A stretch of 64,000 bases of DNA, from assembly GCF_004343775.1 (NCBI RefSeq), contig NZ_PTXL01000001.1, positions 1,116,001 to 1,180,000 of the forward strand, read 5' to 3'. Each line of letters opens with the position of its first letter. Position 1 is the first letter of the stretch. This document shows positions 27,620 to 35,807 of the stretch, piece by piece. The DNA comes from Burkholderia sp. SRS-46. Lineage in GTDB: Bacteria > Pseudomonadota > Gammaproteobacteria > Burkholderiales > Burkholderiaceae. Position numbers and translations under genes: made by a program. The notes beneath the pieces were generated by a model that was not told where the DNA came from, searched no databases, and saw only the letters and a list, made by a program, of their open reading frames with translations.

Positions 27620-28222
27620 TCAGAACTCCACGCCGCGCTGCGCCTTCACGCCTTGCTCCTTGTACGGATGCTTGACGAGGCGCATCTCGGTGACGAGGTC
27701 GGCCGCCTCGATCAGCGCATCGGGCGCATGGCGGCCCGTCACCACGACGTGCAGCGACGCGGGGCGCGCGGCGAGCGTCGCGAGCACTTCGTCGAGCGGC
27801 AGGTATTCGTACTTCAGCACGGTGTTCAGCTCGTCGAGGATCACCATCTGGTAATCGCCGCTCTCGATCATCCGGCGCGCTTCGTCCCAGCCCTTGCGGG
27901 CGGTCGCGATATCAGCGTCGCGGTTCTGTGTGTTCCACGTATAGCCGTCGCCCATCGTCACGAAATCGCAGTGCGCGACGGCGCCGAGGAAATCGCGCTC
28001 GGACGTGTGCAGCGCGCCCTTGATGAACTGCACGACGCCGAGCCGCATGCCGTGGCCGAGCACGCGCACGGCCATGCCGAACGCGGCGGTGCTCTTGCCC
28101 TTGCCGTTGCCGGTGTTGACCATCAGCAGGCCCTTCTCGTTGACGGCGGCGGCCTGCTTCTTCTCGTGGCCGGCGCGGCGCCGTTCGGTCATCCGCTGAT
28201 GCGCGTCGGGATCGGTTTTCAT
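27620..28222 (-). CDS. cobO: CobO, corrinoid adenosyltransferase
   Basis: 200-aa ATP:co(I)rrinoid adenosyltransferase of the CobA/CobO/BtuR family; it transfers adenosyl from ATP to cob(I)yrinate a,c-diamide. P-loop NTGNGKGKSTAAFG at about residues 36-49, VQFIKG, and VILDELNTVLKY with the Walker B-like acidic pair. The C-terminal VTEMRLVKHPYKEQGVKAQ tail is typical. Sits 3 nt before cobB and 28 nt after cobE. Confidence 0.95.
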   Translation of the reverse strand: MKTDPDAHQRMTERRRAGHEKKQAAAVNEKGLLMVNTGNGKGKSTAAFGMAVRVLGHGMRLGVVQFIKGALHTSERDFLGAVAHCDFVTMGDGYTWNTQNRDADIATARKGWDEARRMIESGDYQMVILDELNTVLKYEYLPLDEVLATLAARPASLHVVVTGRHAPDALIEAADLVTEMRLVKHPYKEQGVKAQRGVEF

Positions 28223-28250
28223 CGGGAGTCGTCCTGTCGAAAGAGGGAAG

Positions 28251-28625
28251 TCAAAGCGGGCCGGCGAACGCGACCGTCACGCCGTCCCGTGCGAATTTCG
28301 GGCCGAGCAGCCGGCCCTGGGGCGCGGCGAGCCGCGCACACGGCTCGGCGACGCCGGCCACGCCGAAGCGGGCGAGGGCGGCGGCCGACGGCGCGCTGAC
28401 GGCCAGTTCGGGATGCGCGGCAAGCTGCGCGGCGTCGAACGCGACGAGCGGCCAGCCGCGCCGTGCGCACAGCGTGCGCAGCGCGTGCGCGCGGGATTTG
28501 TCGATGAGTGTCGCGACCACGGCCGGCTGCGCGTGCGGATGCTGCGCGAGCGCCGCGCGGATCGCGGTGTCGAGCTGCGCGGCACTCGCGCCCGCGCGAA
28601 AGCCGAGGCCGAGCGCGACCCGCAT
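28251..28625 (-). CDS. cobE: CobE / CbiG C-terminal-domain protein
   Basis: 124 aa, a stand-alone domain with LGLGFRAGASAAQLDTAI at the start and the LIDKSR...FDAAQLAA core of the CbiG C-terminal/CobE family. CobE is required for aerobic cobalamin synthesis in Pseudomonas, though its exact step is not settled. A related domain is also embedded in the CbiG-CobJ fusion at 53.5-55.2 kb, so the window has two copies. The ATG overlaps the cobA stop by one base, so the genes are translationally coupled. The frame is open upstream because it runs through cobA. Confidence 0.85.
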   Translation of the reverse strand: MRVALGLGFRAGASAAQLDTAIRAALAQHPHAQPAVVATLIDKSRAHALRTLCARRGWPLVAFDAAQLAAHPELAVSAPSAAALARFGVAGVAEPCARLAAPQGRLLGPKFARDGVTVAFAGPL

Positions 28626-29389
28626 CACACGTGTGCCATCGGCGTGGCGCCGGCCAGCGCGGCCTGCACCGCCGGATCGGCGGCCAGCGCCGCGACGCGG
28701 CCGATCACGACGATCGCCGGCGAGCCGATGCCGGCCGCACCGACCGTGTCGACCAGCGTCGCGAGCGTCGTCAGCACGTGACGCTGCTCGGGCCGCGTCG
28801 CCGATTCGATCGCCGCGCACGGCGTGTCGCCCGGCAGGCCGCCCGCGTGCAGCGCGGCAGCAATCGCGCCGAGCCGGCGGATGCCCATGTAGATCACGAG
28901 CGTCATGCGGGTGGCGGCGAGCGCGCGCCAGTCGGGTTCGTCGTCGCCCGCGCCGTGGCCCGTGACGAAGATCACGCCCTGCGCACCGCCGCGATGCGTG
29001 ACCGGGATGCCGAGCGCGGCCGGCGCGGCGATGCCCGCCGTGATGCCGCTCACGACCTCGACCGGAAAGCCCGCCGCGCCGAGCGCGCTCAGCTCCTCGC
29101 CGCCGCGGCCGAACACGAACGGGTCGCCGCCTTTCAGGCGCGCGACGCTGCGACCTGCGCGCAGGTGCGCGAGCATCGCGGCGACGATCGCTTCCTGCGG
29201 CGTCGACGCATGGCCGCCGCGCTTGCCGACCTGCTCGATGCGGGCATCGGCGCGCGCATGGCGCAGCACGTCCGGGTTCACGAGATCGTCGACGAGCAGT
29301 ACGTCGGCCGCGCCGATCGCGCGCACCGCCTTGAGCGTCAGCAGGTCCGCGTCGCCGGGGCCTGCGCCCACCAGCCAGGCGCGGCTCAT
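28625..29389 (-). CDS. cobA: CobA, uroporphyrinogen-III C-methyltransferase (SUMT)
   Basis: 254 aa. Transfers two methyls from SAM to C2 and C7 of uroporphyrinogen III, giving precorrin-2, the branch point from haem. SUMT motifs: VGAGPGDADLLTLKA at the N-terminus, LKGGDPFVFGRGGEE at about 86, and VSGITAGIAAPAALGIPVTHRG. No CysG-type dehydrogenase/ferrochelatase domain is fused. ATG 29,389 (MSRAWLVGAG) is used; a GTG 12 nt upstream is in frame. First gene of the operon, ~200 nt downstream of a cobalamin riboswitch on the same strand. Confidence 0.93.
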   Translation of the reverse strand: MSRAWLVGAGPGDADLLTLKAVRAIGAADVLLVDDLVNPDVLRHARADARIEQVGKRGGHASTPQEAIVAAMLAHLRAGRSVARLKGGDPFVFGRGGEELSALGAAGFPVEVVSGITAGIAAPAALGIPVTHRGGAQGVIFVTGHGAGDDEPDWRALAATRMTLVIYMGIRRLGAIAAALHAGGLPGDTPCAAIESATRPEQRHVLTTLATLVDTVGAAGIGSPAIVVIGRVAALAADPAVQAALAGATPMAHV

Positions 29390-29595
29390 CGGGCGCGGCA
29401 CGGCGTGAACCGTGACGAAGCGGCGGAATGCGACGAACGGATGGCGCGGAGCCGGCCTGCGGAGGTGCGGTGCATAGTGGAATCAACGGGGCCCGCTCGT
29501 TGCGGGCATAAGCGCATGGTCTGCGCACGATCGGCGCTCGCAGTCCGTCCCCCGCGGACCGGGCGTTCGGCGAGCGTCAGGCTCGCCCCCTTGCG

Positions 29596-29806
29596 TCGGC
29601 CGGTATCCGGGCTGGCCGCTTGCCATGCCGCAGCCTTCCCACCCGAGGCTGGCGGGCAGTGGCATCGTGGGCGACATGGGCGCGCGCGCTCGGGGCGCGT
29701 CACGCGGGCGGCGTACCGTTGCGGGGACAGCACAGGCCGGGCGGATGTCCGCCTCCTGTTTCCCGTTTAACCGCGCCCGCCGGAGAGCGGGCGCGAGCAC
29801 CGAACG
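29596..29806 (-). ncRNA. Cobalamin riboswitch upstream of cobA-cobE-cobO-cobB
   Basis: On the minus strand the order is that of the B12 element: GGTGC start (29,801-29,797), AACGGGAAACAGG, the conserved core CTGTGCTGTCCCCGCAACGG (about 29,739-29,720), CCACTG, GGGAAGGC, and the closing GCCCGGATACCGGCC (29,612-29,598). All conserved blocks are present, so it should bind adenosylcobalamin and lower expression of the cobA operon. Between it and cobA (29,390-29,595) no further gene is seen. Upstream, 29,807-30,059 is non-coding and would hold the promoter. Confidence 0.95.
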
Positions 29807-30059
29807 CGGCGCATACGATAGCACAGCGGGCCGTCGGGCCGGGGGCCTGCGGAGCGCGCCCGCATGCGACCAGGATCAACCCGGCGGCCGGCGCATTACG
29901 CGGCCGTAATATTGGTGTGCGATCATCGGGCCGACGTCGCCAGCAAGGCGTGGACGTCCGGATGTCGGTCGCACGTGGCTGACGGGATGCATACCAACAT
30001 CGGCTCGCTCTGCGGGGACAGCAGGGTGATCGCCGCCACATCGCGAAGCGCCGCAGCCT

Positions 30060-31616
30060 ATGGCCAACGTACAGAAATGGGCAACCTCCCGCGGCGCAGG
30101 CCAGGTACTCGCGATCGGCGCGCTGGTTGTGTCGGCGGGGCTGGCGCTGAGCGCCTGGCCCTATGTCACCCGGGCCGTGCTGGCGCGAGCGGTTGCCGCG
30201 CAGGGGGCGCGAGCCGTGCAGCAGATCGACGTCGTCTTCGATACGGTGGCGAAGACGCTGGCCGACGTGGATGCGTCGCCTTACCCCGACTGCTCGCCGC
30301 AGGATTTGCGCCGATTGCGCTCCGCTTCGGTGCAAGCGAAGTTCGTCAAGGACGTCGGGCGCCTGTCGGGGGCCGACCTCGTCTGCACGACACTGCTGGG
30401 CGTGCTGCCCAAGGCGTTTGCGCCGAAGCGTCAGCCGATCCGGCTGACGGACACCCTGTCCGCGTTCTGGACCGTGCCGCTGTTGTCCGCCCCTGATGCG
30501 CTGGGCTTCGTGGTCGCGGGCAGGCGGACGAACCTGCTGATGGATCTCGATGCCTTCCGGGTGCCGCCGCAGCGTGGCCTGCACTACGTGATCGGCCTCC
30601 AGGGCCGCCCGACCGAGCGCGTGATCGGGCTCGACGCGCGCGGCCGTCCGGCGTACGTCGAGGCGGGCCAGGTGCCGGGCTTGCGCGACGGCCAGCCGTT
30701 CTGCTCGGCCCGGGTTCCGCTGTGCGCCACCGTCGTCACGACGCCGCAGGCGCTGGCCAACGCCGGCCGGCGGGCCGCCTGGCTCACGGGGATCGCCGGC
30801 GGCGTGGCGGGCTGCGCGCTGGCGCTCGGCGTGCTGATGCTGCAGCGGCGCTGGGCCGCGCTTGCCGCGCAGATGCGCCGGGCGCTGGCCAACCGGCAAT
30901 TCGTGCTGCGCTATCAGCCGATCGTCGCGCTGGGCGCCGCGCCCCGGATCGTCTCCGCCGAAGCGCTGATCCGCTGGGTCGACGGGCCGGCCACGCCCGA
31001 CGTGTTCATTGCCGAGGCGGAGCGCTGCGGCATGATCGCCGACATCACCGCCTTCGTCGTGCGCACGGTCCTGGCGGAAATGCGCCCGTTGTTCGACCGG
31101 GCGCCGGAGTTTCGCGTGACCATCAACGTCAGTTCTCCCGAGTTGCGGGACGGCAGCCTGATGGCGACGCTGGAACGCTGCTGGCCGGCCGGATTGCCGC
31201 GCAGGCATGTCGGCCTTGAACTGACCGAACGCTCGACCGTGGAACTGCACGAGATCCTGCCGGTGCTGCATCAGCTGCGCGCGCTCGGGCACCCCGTCTA
31301 CATCGACGATTTCGGCACCGGCTATTCCAGCCTGAGCCAGATCCAGCACCTGCCGATCGATTACCTCAAGGTCGACCGGTCGCTGCTGCCCGCCACGTCG
31401 CAGCACGACGGCGGCTCGATCGTTCCGGAGATCCTGGCGATTGCCCAGCGGCTCGAGGTCGGGCTCGTATTCGAAGGCGTCGAGACCGGGGAGCAGGCCA
31501 GCATGCTCGACATCCCCGGCCAGCCCGTCTGCGCGCAAGGGTGGTATTTCGGGCGGCCCGAGACGGCGGAAGGGCTGCGCAAGGCGATCGACGCGCGCTC
31601 GCAGCACATGGCCTGA
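30060..31616 (+). CDS. CSS-motif periplasmic sensor with EAL cyclic-di-GMP phosphodiesterase domain
   Basis: 518 aa. A membrane segment at ~15-35 and a second at ~240-262 bracket a periplasmic domain with the CSS-motif cysteines (DCSP, C78; VCTT, C109). The cytoplasmic EAL domain begins at ~275 and keeps the catalytic signature EALIRW (301-306), INVSSPEL, ELTERS, YIDDFGTGYSSL with the metal-binding DDFG, KVDRS and EGVETGEQ, so it is probably an active c-di-GMP hydrolase. In this family disulfide state and periplasmic proteolysis set activity. No GGDEF domain. Divergent from the cobA riboswitch, convergent on the TonB receptor. No strong Shine-Dalgarno is seen at the ATG. Confidence 0.87.
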   Translation: MANVQKWATSRGAGQVLAIGALVVSAGLALSAWPYVTRAVLARAVAAQGARAVQQIDVVFDTVAKTLADVDASPYPDCSPQDLRRLRSASVQAKFVKDVGRLSGADLVCTTLLGVLPKAFAPKRQPIRLTDTLSAFWTVPLLSAPDALGFVVAGRRTNLLMDLDAFRVPPQRGLHYVIGLQGRPTERVIGLDARGRPAYVEAGQVPGLRDGQPFCSARVPLCATVVTTPQALANAGRRAAWLTGIAGGVAGCALALGVLMLQRRWAALAAQMRRALANRQFVLRYQPIVALGAAPRIVSAEALIRWVDGPATPDVFIAEAERCGMIADITAFVVRTVLAEMRPLFDRAPEFRVTINVSSPELRDGSLMATLERCWPAGLPRRHVGLELTERSTVELHEILPVLHQLRALGHPVYIDDFGTGYSSLSQIQHLPIDYLKVDRSLLPATSQHDGGSIVPEILAIAQRLEVGLVFEGVETGEQASMLDIPGQPVCAQGWYFGRPETAEGLRKAIDARSQHMA

Positions 31617-31798
31617 ACATCCGGAAGCGGCCCGCCACGCGGCCGTGACGCCCGCTGTCCGCGCTATCGATACAGGATCTGCCTCGATTGGCAGGCGATT
31701 TGCCGGGGCCTTGCCCGCACGTCGCCGGGATTCGTGTTCACACGGCACGACTTCGTTGACCGCCGGCGTTGCCGCGCAGGTGCGCGGGAGCGGGGCCT

Positions 31799-31834
31799 TG
31801 CATCGCCGATTCCCGCTGACGACGAGGCGATGCA
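31799..31834. terminator. Hairpin in the EAL / TonB-receptor convergent intergenic region
   Basis: TGCATCGCC (31,799-31,807) is exactly complementary to GGCGATGCA (31,826-31,834) with an 18-nt loop. It lies between convergent genes but 180 nt past the EAL stop and has no T-run, so a terminator role is tentative. Confidence 0.3.
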
Positions 31835-31896
31835 GGGTTTCCGGCCGCGCTTCACGATCCCGCTCGACGGGTCGGAACGGGAGCTCGGTAACCGTC

Positions 31897-31963
31897 ACGG
31901 GAAGCAGGGAGCCTGCCTGCACCGCAGTCGGGCCAACCCGGGCGGCCCCCGCAACGGAACGGT
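31897..31963 (+). other. Decayed, truncated cobalamin riboswitch (5' half only)
   Basis: ACGGGAAGCAGGG (31,897-31,909) followed 31 nt later by GGCGGCCCCCGCAACGG (31,941-31,957) reproduces, in order and spacing, the first half of the intact element at 34,323-34,383 (ACGGGAAACAGGG then TGTGCTGCCCCCGCAACGG). Even the linker is alike (CTGCACC...GGGCCAACC versus CTGCACC...GCGCCAACC). The distal blocks (GGGAAGGC, GCCCGGATACCGGCC) are absent; instead the 3' end of the oppositely oriented TonB receptor gene begins at 31,977. It is probably a non-functional relic. Confidence 0.72.
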
Positions 31964-31976
31964 GCTTGCCACGGTG

Positions 31977-34115
31977 TCAGAACTTGACCGCCGCCGTCAG
32001 CGTGAACGTGCGCGGCGAACCGGGCATGAGCTGCGTCAGGCTCGTCGCGCTGGCGTAATAGGCGCGATCGGTCAGGTTGACGGCCGCCAGCGTCACTTCG
32101 AGATCGCGCGTGCGGTATCCGGCCTTGCCATCCCAGCGCACGTACGCGGGCAGCGTGAGCAGGTTGTCGCGATCCGCGTAGCGCGCGCCTTCGACAATCA
32201 GCCCGAGTTCGGCGAAAAAGCCGAGCAGCGGCGCATAGCCGACGAACAGGCTGCCGCTCGACGACGACACGCCCGCGGACCGCTTGCCCGCGTACTTCGC
32301 CTCGGCGTCGACGACCCTTGCGTGTTGCCAGCCGATGCCGCCACGAACGAACCAGTCGCCCGCGAGCCTGCCGGCGATGCCCAGTTCCAGGCCGCGATTG
32401 CGCTCGAGGCCGGTGAGGTCGAAGAATCCCGGCCGTAGCGGGTCGGCGACGCGGCGGTTGTACAGGTCGAGCTGAAACAGCGCCAGCGTGGTGCTCAACG
32501 CGCCGTTCTGCCAGTCGCTCTTCACGCCGATCTCGTATTGACGGGTGTATTGCGGGCCGAGATCGTTGGCATTGCCGCGCGCGTTCGGCGTGATGCCGAC
32601 CAGGTCGCCGCCGACCGGCGCGAAGTTCCGGCTGTACGACGCATACATGTGGTGCGCGTCGACCGGCGACCACACGACGCCGAGCCGCGGGCTCCATGCA
32701 TTCGTCGTGCGCTGCGAGCGCAAGGCGTTCAGCGTGTTGGTCGAATCGACGTCGAAGCGCTCCCAGCGCAGGCCGCCCAGGAGCTTCCACGATCGCCCGA
32801 GGTCGATCCGGTCCTGCGCGAAAACCGCGTAGTCGCTGACGCGATGGCGGTTCATTGCGAACGGGCGCGGCGCCGAGCTGGCGAGCGCGAAATTGTCCGG
32901 ATCGGTAATCGAGACCGGTGCCGCATCCGCCTGCCAAAGCTTCGGCGCGCGCTGCTGCCAGCCGTATTCGATGCCGAACAGCAGGTGGTGCGGAACCGGC
33001 CCGGTCGCGAGCTTGCCGCTCAGTTCAAGGCCCGTCTGCACGTTGAGGTGCGTCATGTCCTGCAGGTAGCGCACGCGTTGCACGCGCCGGTAGTCACGCG
33101 GCTTGGCGAGGTAGCTCTGCGTGACATAGGTATTGTCGAAGGTGCTGCGCAAATCCAGCACGCCCAGCGTGTGCTTCACCTGCCAGTCGCCACCGAGTGC
33201 GTGCGTGAAGACCGAACGCCAGTTCATGTTGGTGTCGCGGACGGTATCGCGGCCCGCCGCGCCGAAGAACGTCTTCCGTGACGCGGACGGCAGCGAGAAC
33301 GCGAATGGATTGCCGGCCTGGTCGAGCGCAACGACCGGCGCCGGCATGCCGCGATCGGGCACGCGCGCGTATGCATCGTATTCGAACTGCAGCAACCAGC
33401 TCCGCCGGGCATCCTGCCATTTGATCGAGGGCGCAACGTACTGGCGGGTGCCGTCGACCCGATTGCGGAAGCTGCCGTCGTGCTCGCGTCCCGCGTTGAG
33501 TCGTACGCTCCATTCGCCGGACAGGGCGCGGTTGAGATCGACCGACGTCCCGAGACGGCCGGCACTGCCCGTCGCCGCCGAGACGTGACCGAATGTTTCC
33601 GGCAACGGCTGCTTCGTGATCCGGTTGATCACGCCGCCGCCGCTGCCGCGTCCGTACAGCGCCGCGGCGGGCCCCTTCAGCACCTCGATGCGCTCGACGT
33701 TGCCGAGGCTGCGCACGTATTGCGCATCGTCGCGCATGCCGTCGAGCAGCAGATCGCCCGGGCCGGAAAAGCCACGGATGCGGAATGCATCGAAGCGCGT
33801 GTCCGACGTATTGGAAATGCCCGGCACGCCGGCCAGCGCGTCGGCGAGCGTGCGGCCGCCATAGGACAGCGTGTCCTCGACCGACACATTGGCGATGGTT
33901 TGCGGCACGTCGCGCGGATCGCTTGCCACGCGGGTCGCCGTGCTCACGTGGTCGGGGCGCGGATCGTGCGGATGGCGGCGGCCGCGCACCTCGAGCGCAG
34001 GCAGCTCGTCGTCGAACTCGGCGGCCGGTGCCGGGCAGGAGGCGACGCATGCGATCGAGCACAGCGACAGGGCCAGCGTCGGGAAACGCCGCCCGGATGT
34101 CTGTCGTTTTGACAT
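31977..34115 (-). CDS. TonB-dependent siderophore receptor (FhuE/FoxA/FpvA-type)
   Basis: 712 aa. Signal peptide of ~31 residues, TonB-box-like ALEVRGR, plug with PRDVPQTIANVSVEDTL and VLKGPAAALYGRGSGGGVINRITK, then a beta-barrel ending in phenylalanine (TAAVKF). The plug sequence is of the ferric-siderophore group, not BtuB-like. No siderophore synthesis, reductase or anti-sigma gene adjoins it and it lacks an N-terminal signalling extension, so it is probably a receptor for an exogenous (xeno)siderophore. ATG 34,115 is chosen because the signal peptide starts there; the frame is open 48 nt upstream. A Fur-box match lies ~90 nt upstream. Confidence 0.88.
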   Translation of the reverse strand: MSKRQTSGRRFPTLALSLCSIACVASCPAPAAEFDDELPALEVRGRRHPHDPRPDHVSTATRVASDPRDVPQTIANVSVEDTLSYGGRTLADALAGVPGISNTSDTRFDAFRIRGFSGPGDLLLDGMRDDAQYVRSLGNVERIEVLKGPAAALYGRGSGGGVINRITKQPLPETFGHVSAATGSAGRLGTSVDLNRALSGEWSVRLNAGREHDGSFRNRVDGTRQYVAPSIKWQDARRSWLLQFEYDAYARVPDRGMPAPVVALDQAGNPFAFSLPSASRKTFFGAAGRDTVRDTNMNWRSVFTHALGGDWQVKHTLGVLDLRSTFDNTYVTQSYLAKPRDYRRVQRVRYLQDMTHLNVQTGLELSGKLATGPVPHHLLFGIEYGWQQRAPKLWQADAAPVSITDPDNFALASSAPRPFAMNRHRVSDYAVFAQDRIDLGRSWKLLGGLRWERFDVDSTNTLNALRSQRTTNAWSPRLGVVWSPVDAHHMYASYSRNFAPVGGDLVGITPNARGNANDLGPQYTRQYEIGVKSDWQNGALSTTLALFQLDLYNRRVADPLRPGFFDLTGLERNRGLELGIAGRLAGDWFVRGGIGWQHARVVDAEAKYAGKRSAGVSSSSGSLFVGYAPLLGFFAELGLIVEGARYADRDNLLTLPAYVRWDGKAGYRTRDLEVTLAAVNLTDRAYYASATSLTQLMPGSPRTFTLTAAVKF

Positions 34116-34205
34116 GGGAATTTCAGGATGACTGAATGACTGCCTCGCGATGCCGTTGCGCAAATCGTTTTCGTTATTGATGGGCGAAGTTTATCTTGTT
34201 TGGTT

Positions 34206-34224
34206 GAAAACGACAATCGTTCGC
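34206..34224. promoter_or_regulatory. Candidate Fur box upstream of the TonB receptor
   Basis: GAAAACGACAATCGTTCGC matches 13 of 19 positions of the classical Fur consensus (GATAATGATAATCATTATC) and contains the palindrome AACGA-CAA-TCGTT. It lies 91 nt upstream of the receptor ATG in an AT-richer stretch (34,165-34,230), as expected for an iron-repressed receptor promoter. Confidence 0.5.
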
Positions 34225-34280
34225 ATTTGTGGTCCGCCGCCGCCTTGACGCTCCCGCCCGCGACGCCTACACTCGCACGC

Positions 34281-34519
34281 GTTTCGGTGCTCGCGCGCGC
34301 CTTCCCGGTGCGCGCAGTCAAACGGGAAACAGGGCGCCCGGCTGCACCTCAGCCGCGCCAACCTGTGCTGCCCCCGCAACGGTAAGCGAACGCCTCGCGC
34401 TCCGCGCGAAGCAACGCCGCTTCGCCGCATGCCTGCTGCGCATGCGGACGACCGCCACTGGATGCATCTTGCGTCCGGGAAGGCGAAGCGGCGTGTTCGT
34501 CAGCCCGGATACCGGCCGA
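34281..34519 (+). ncRNA. Cobalamin riboswitch upstream of the cobalt transporter-cobW-cobN-chelatase operon
   Basis: Complete B12 element: CGGTGC (34,285-34,290), AACGGGAAACAGGG (34,321-34,334), core CTGTGCTGCCCCCGCAACGG (34,363-34,382), CCACTGGATGC, CCGGGAAGGC (34,475-34,484) and closing GCCCGGATACCGGCC (34,503-34,517). It is followed ~200 nt later by the NiCoT gene. The intervening 34,520-34,722 has no ORF worth calling and probably carries the expression platform. It predicts B12 repression of cobalt uptake and insertion. Confidence 0.95.
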
Positions 34520-34722
34520 AACGAGGGGTTCAGCGCCGCGGGGATGCGGCGCATCGTCCACGGTCGCCGCCGCAGTGCGTCCGGTCTCCGAGCATTCTCC
34601 GTGTCCCGACCCGCCGCGCGCTTCGCGCCGGCCGGCCCGGCATCCGGCAGCGTGCGCGGGCCCGGGCACCCGGCGCCGGCCGTGTTGGCATTCAACATGT
34701 CGACCGTTCGCCAGGGAGCACC

Positions 34723-35781
34723 ATGCTCGACTCGTTTCTCCGCCTGTTCAACGACAGCCCGTCCGGGCTGCGCGGCAAAATCGTCGCGATCTATTCGCTG
34801 CTCGTCGCGTTCAACGTCGGCGCGTGGATCTGGGCGTTCATCGCGTTCCGCGACCAGCCCGTGCTGCTCGGCACCGCGCTGCTCGCGTACGTGTTCGGCC
34901 TGCGCCACGCGGTCGACGCCGACCACATCGCCGCCATCGACAACGTCACCCGCAAGCTGATGCAGGAAGGCCGCAGCCCGCTCGGCGCGGGCCTCTTCTT
35001 CTCGCTCGGCCATTCGACGGTGGTGATCGTGATGTCCGTCGCGGTCGCGCTGACCGCGGCGTCGCTGTCGCGCTTCGAGAACATGAAGGCGTGGGGCGGC
35101 GTGATCAGCACGAGCGTGTCGGCGTTCTTCCTGCTGGTGCTGGCGGCCGCGAACCTGCTGATCCTGATTTCCGTGTACCGGACGTTCCGCGCCGCGCGGC
35201 GCGGCGAAGCGATCGTCGAGGCGGATCTCGACATGCTGCTGAACCAGCGCGGCGTGCTTGCGCGCCTGTTCCGGCCGCTGTTCCGCCTCGTGTCGCGCAG
35301 CTGGCACCTGTATCCGGTGGGCTTCCTGTTCGGCTTCGGCTTCGACACCGCGACCGAGATCGCGCTGTTCGGCATCTCGGCGACGCAGGTGCAGGGCGGC
35401 CTGTCGTTCTGGTCGGTGATGGTGCTGCCCGCGCTGTTCACGGCCGGCATGACGCTCGTCGACACGACCGACGGCATCCTGATGATGGGCGCGTACCGCT
35501 GGGCGTACGTACGGCCGATCCGCAAGATCTACTACAACATGACGATCACGTTCGTGTCGGTGCTGGTCGCCGCGCTGATCGGCGGCATCGAGGTGCTCGC
35601 GCTGCTCGCCGACAAGCTGTCGCTGCAGGGCCCCGTATGGGACTTCGCCGCGATGGTCGCGTCGCACTTCGGCATGCTCGGCTATGTCGTGATCGGCCTG
35701 TTCCTCGCGTGCTGGCTCGTGTCGGCCGCGATCTACCGCCTGAAGCGCTACGACGAGATCGACGTGACGATCTCCGCCTGA
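34723..35781 (+). CDS. NiCoT-family nickel/cobalt permease (HoxN/NixA type)
   Basis: 352 aa, about eight transmembrane helices, secondary transporter for Co2+ or Ni2+. The family signature is intact: RHAVDADHIAAIDN at residues 61-74 with the HX4DH element in helix II, plus FSLGHSTVV and GFDTATEIAL later. A cobalamin riboswitch immediately upstream and cobW, cobN downstream make cobalt the likely physiological ion. The ATG is preceded by AGGGAG. A longer open frame upstream translates riboswitch sequence and is not real. 26 nt to cobW. Confidence 0.93.
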   Translation: MLDSFLRLFNDSPSGLRGKIVAIYSLLVAFNVGAWIWAFIAFRDQPVLLGTALLAYVFGLRHAVDADHIAAIDNVTRKLMQEGRSPLGAGLFFSLGHSTVVIVMSVAVALTAASLSRFENMKAWGGVISTSVSAFFLLVLAAANLLILISVYRTFRAARRGEAIVEADLDMLLNQRGVLARLFRPLFRLVSRSWHLYPVGFLFGFGFDTATEIALFGISATQVQGGLSFWSVMVLPALFTAGMTLVDTTDGILMMGAYRWAYVRPIRKIYYNMTITFVSVLVAALIGGIEVLALLADKLSLQGPVWDFAAMVASHFGMLGYVVIGLFLACWLVSAAIYRLKRYDEIDVTISA

Positions 35782-35807
35782 CTCCCCATTTCGACACAGG
35801 ACACTCC

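Noticed and set aside
31977..34115. BtuB-type vitamin B12 receptor
   Set aside because: Tempting from the cobalamin context, but the plug motifs and Fur-box match are of the ferric-siderophore class and no intact riboswitch precedes the gene on its strand.
34429..34722. N-terminal extension of the NiCoT frame
   Set aside because: It translates the riboswitch and leader; the conserved transporter N-terminus and AGGGAG place the start at 34,723.
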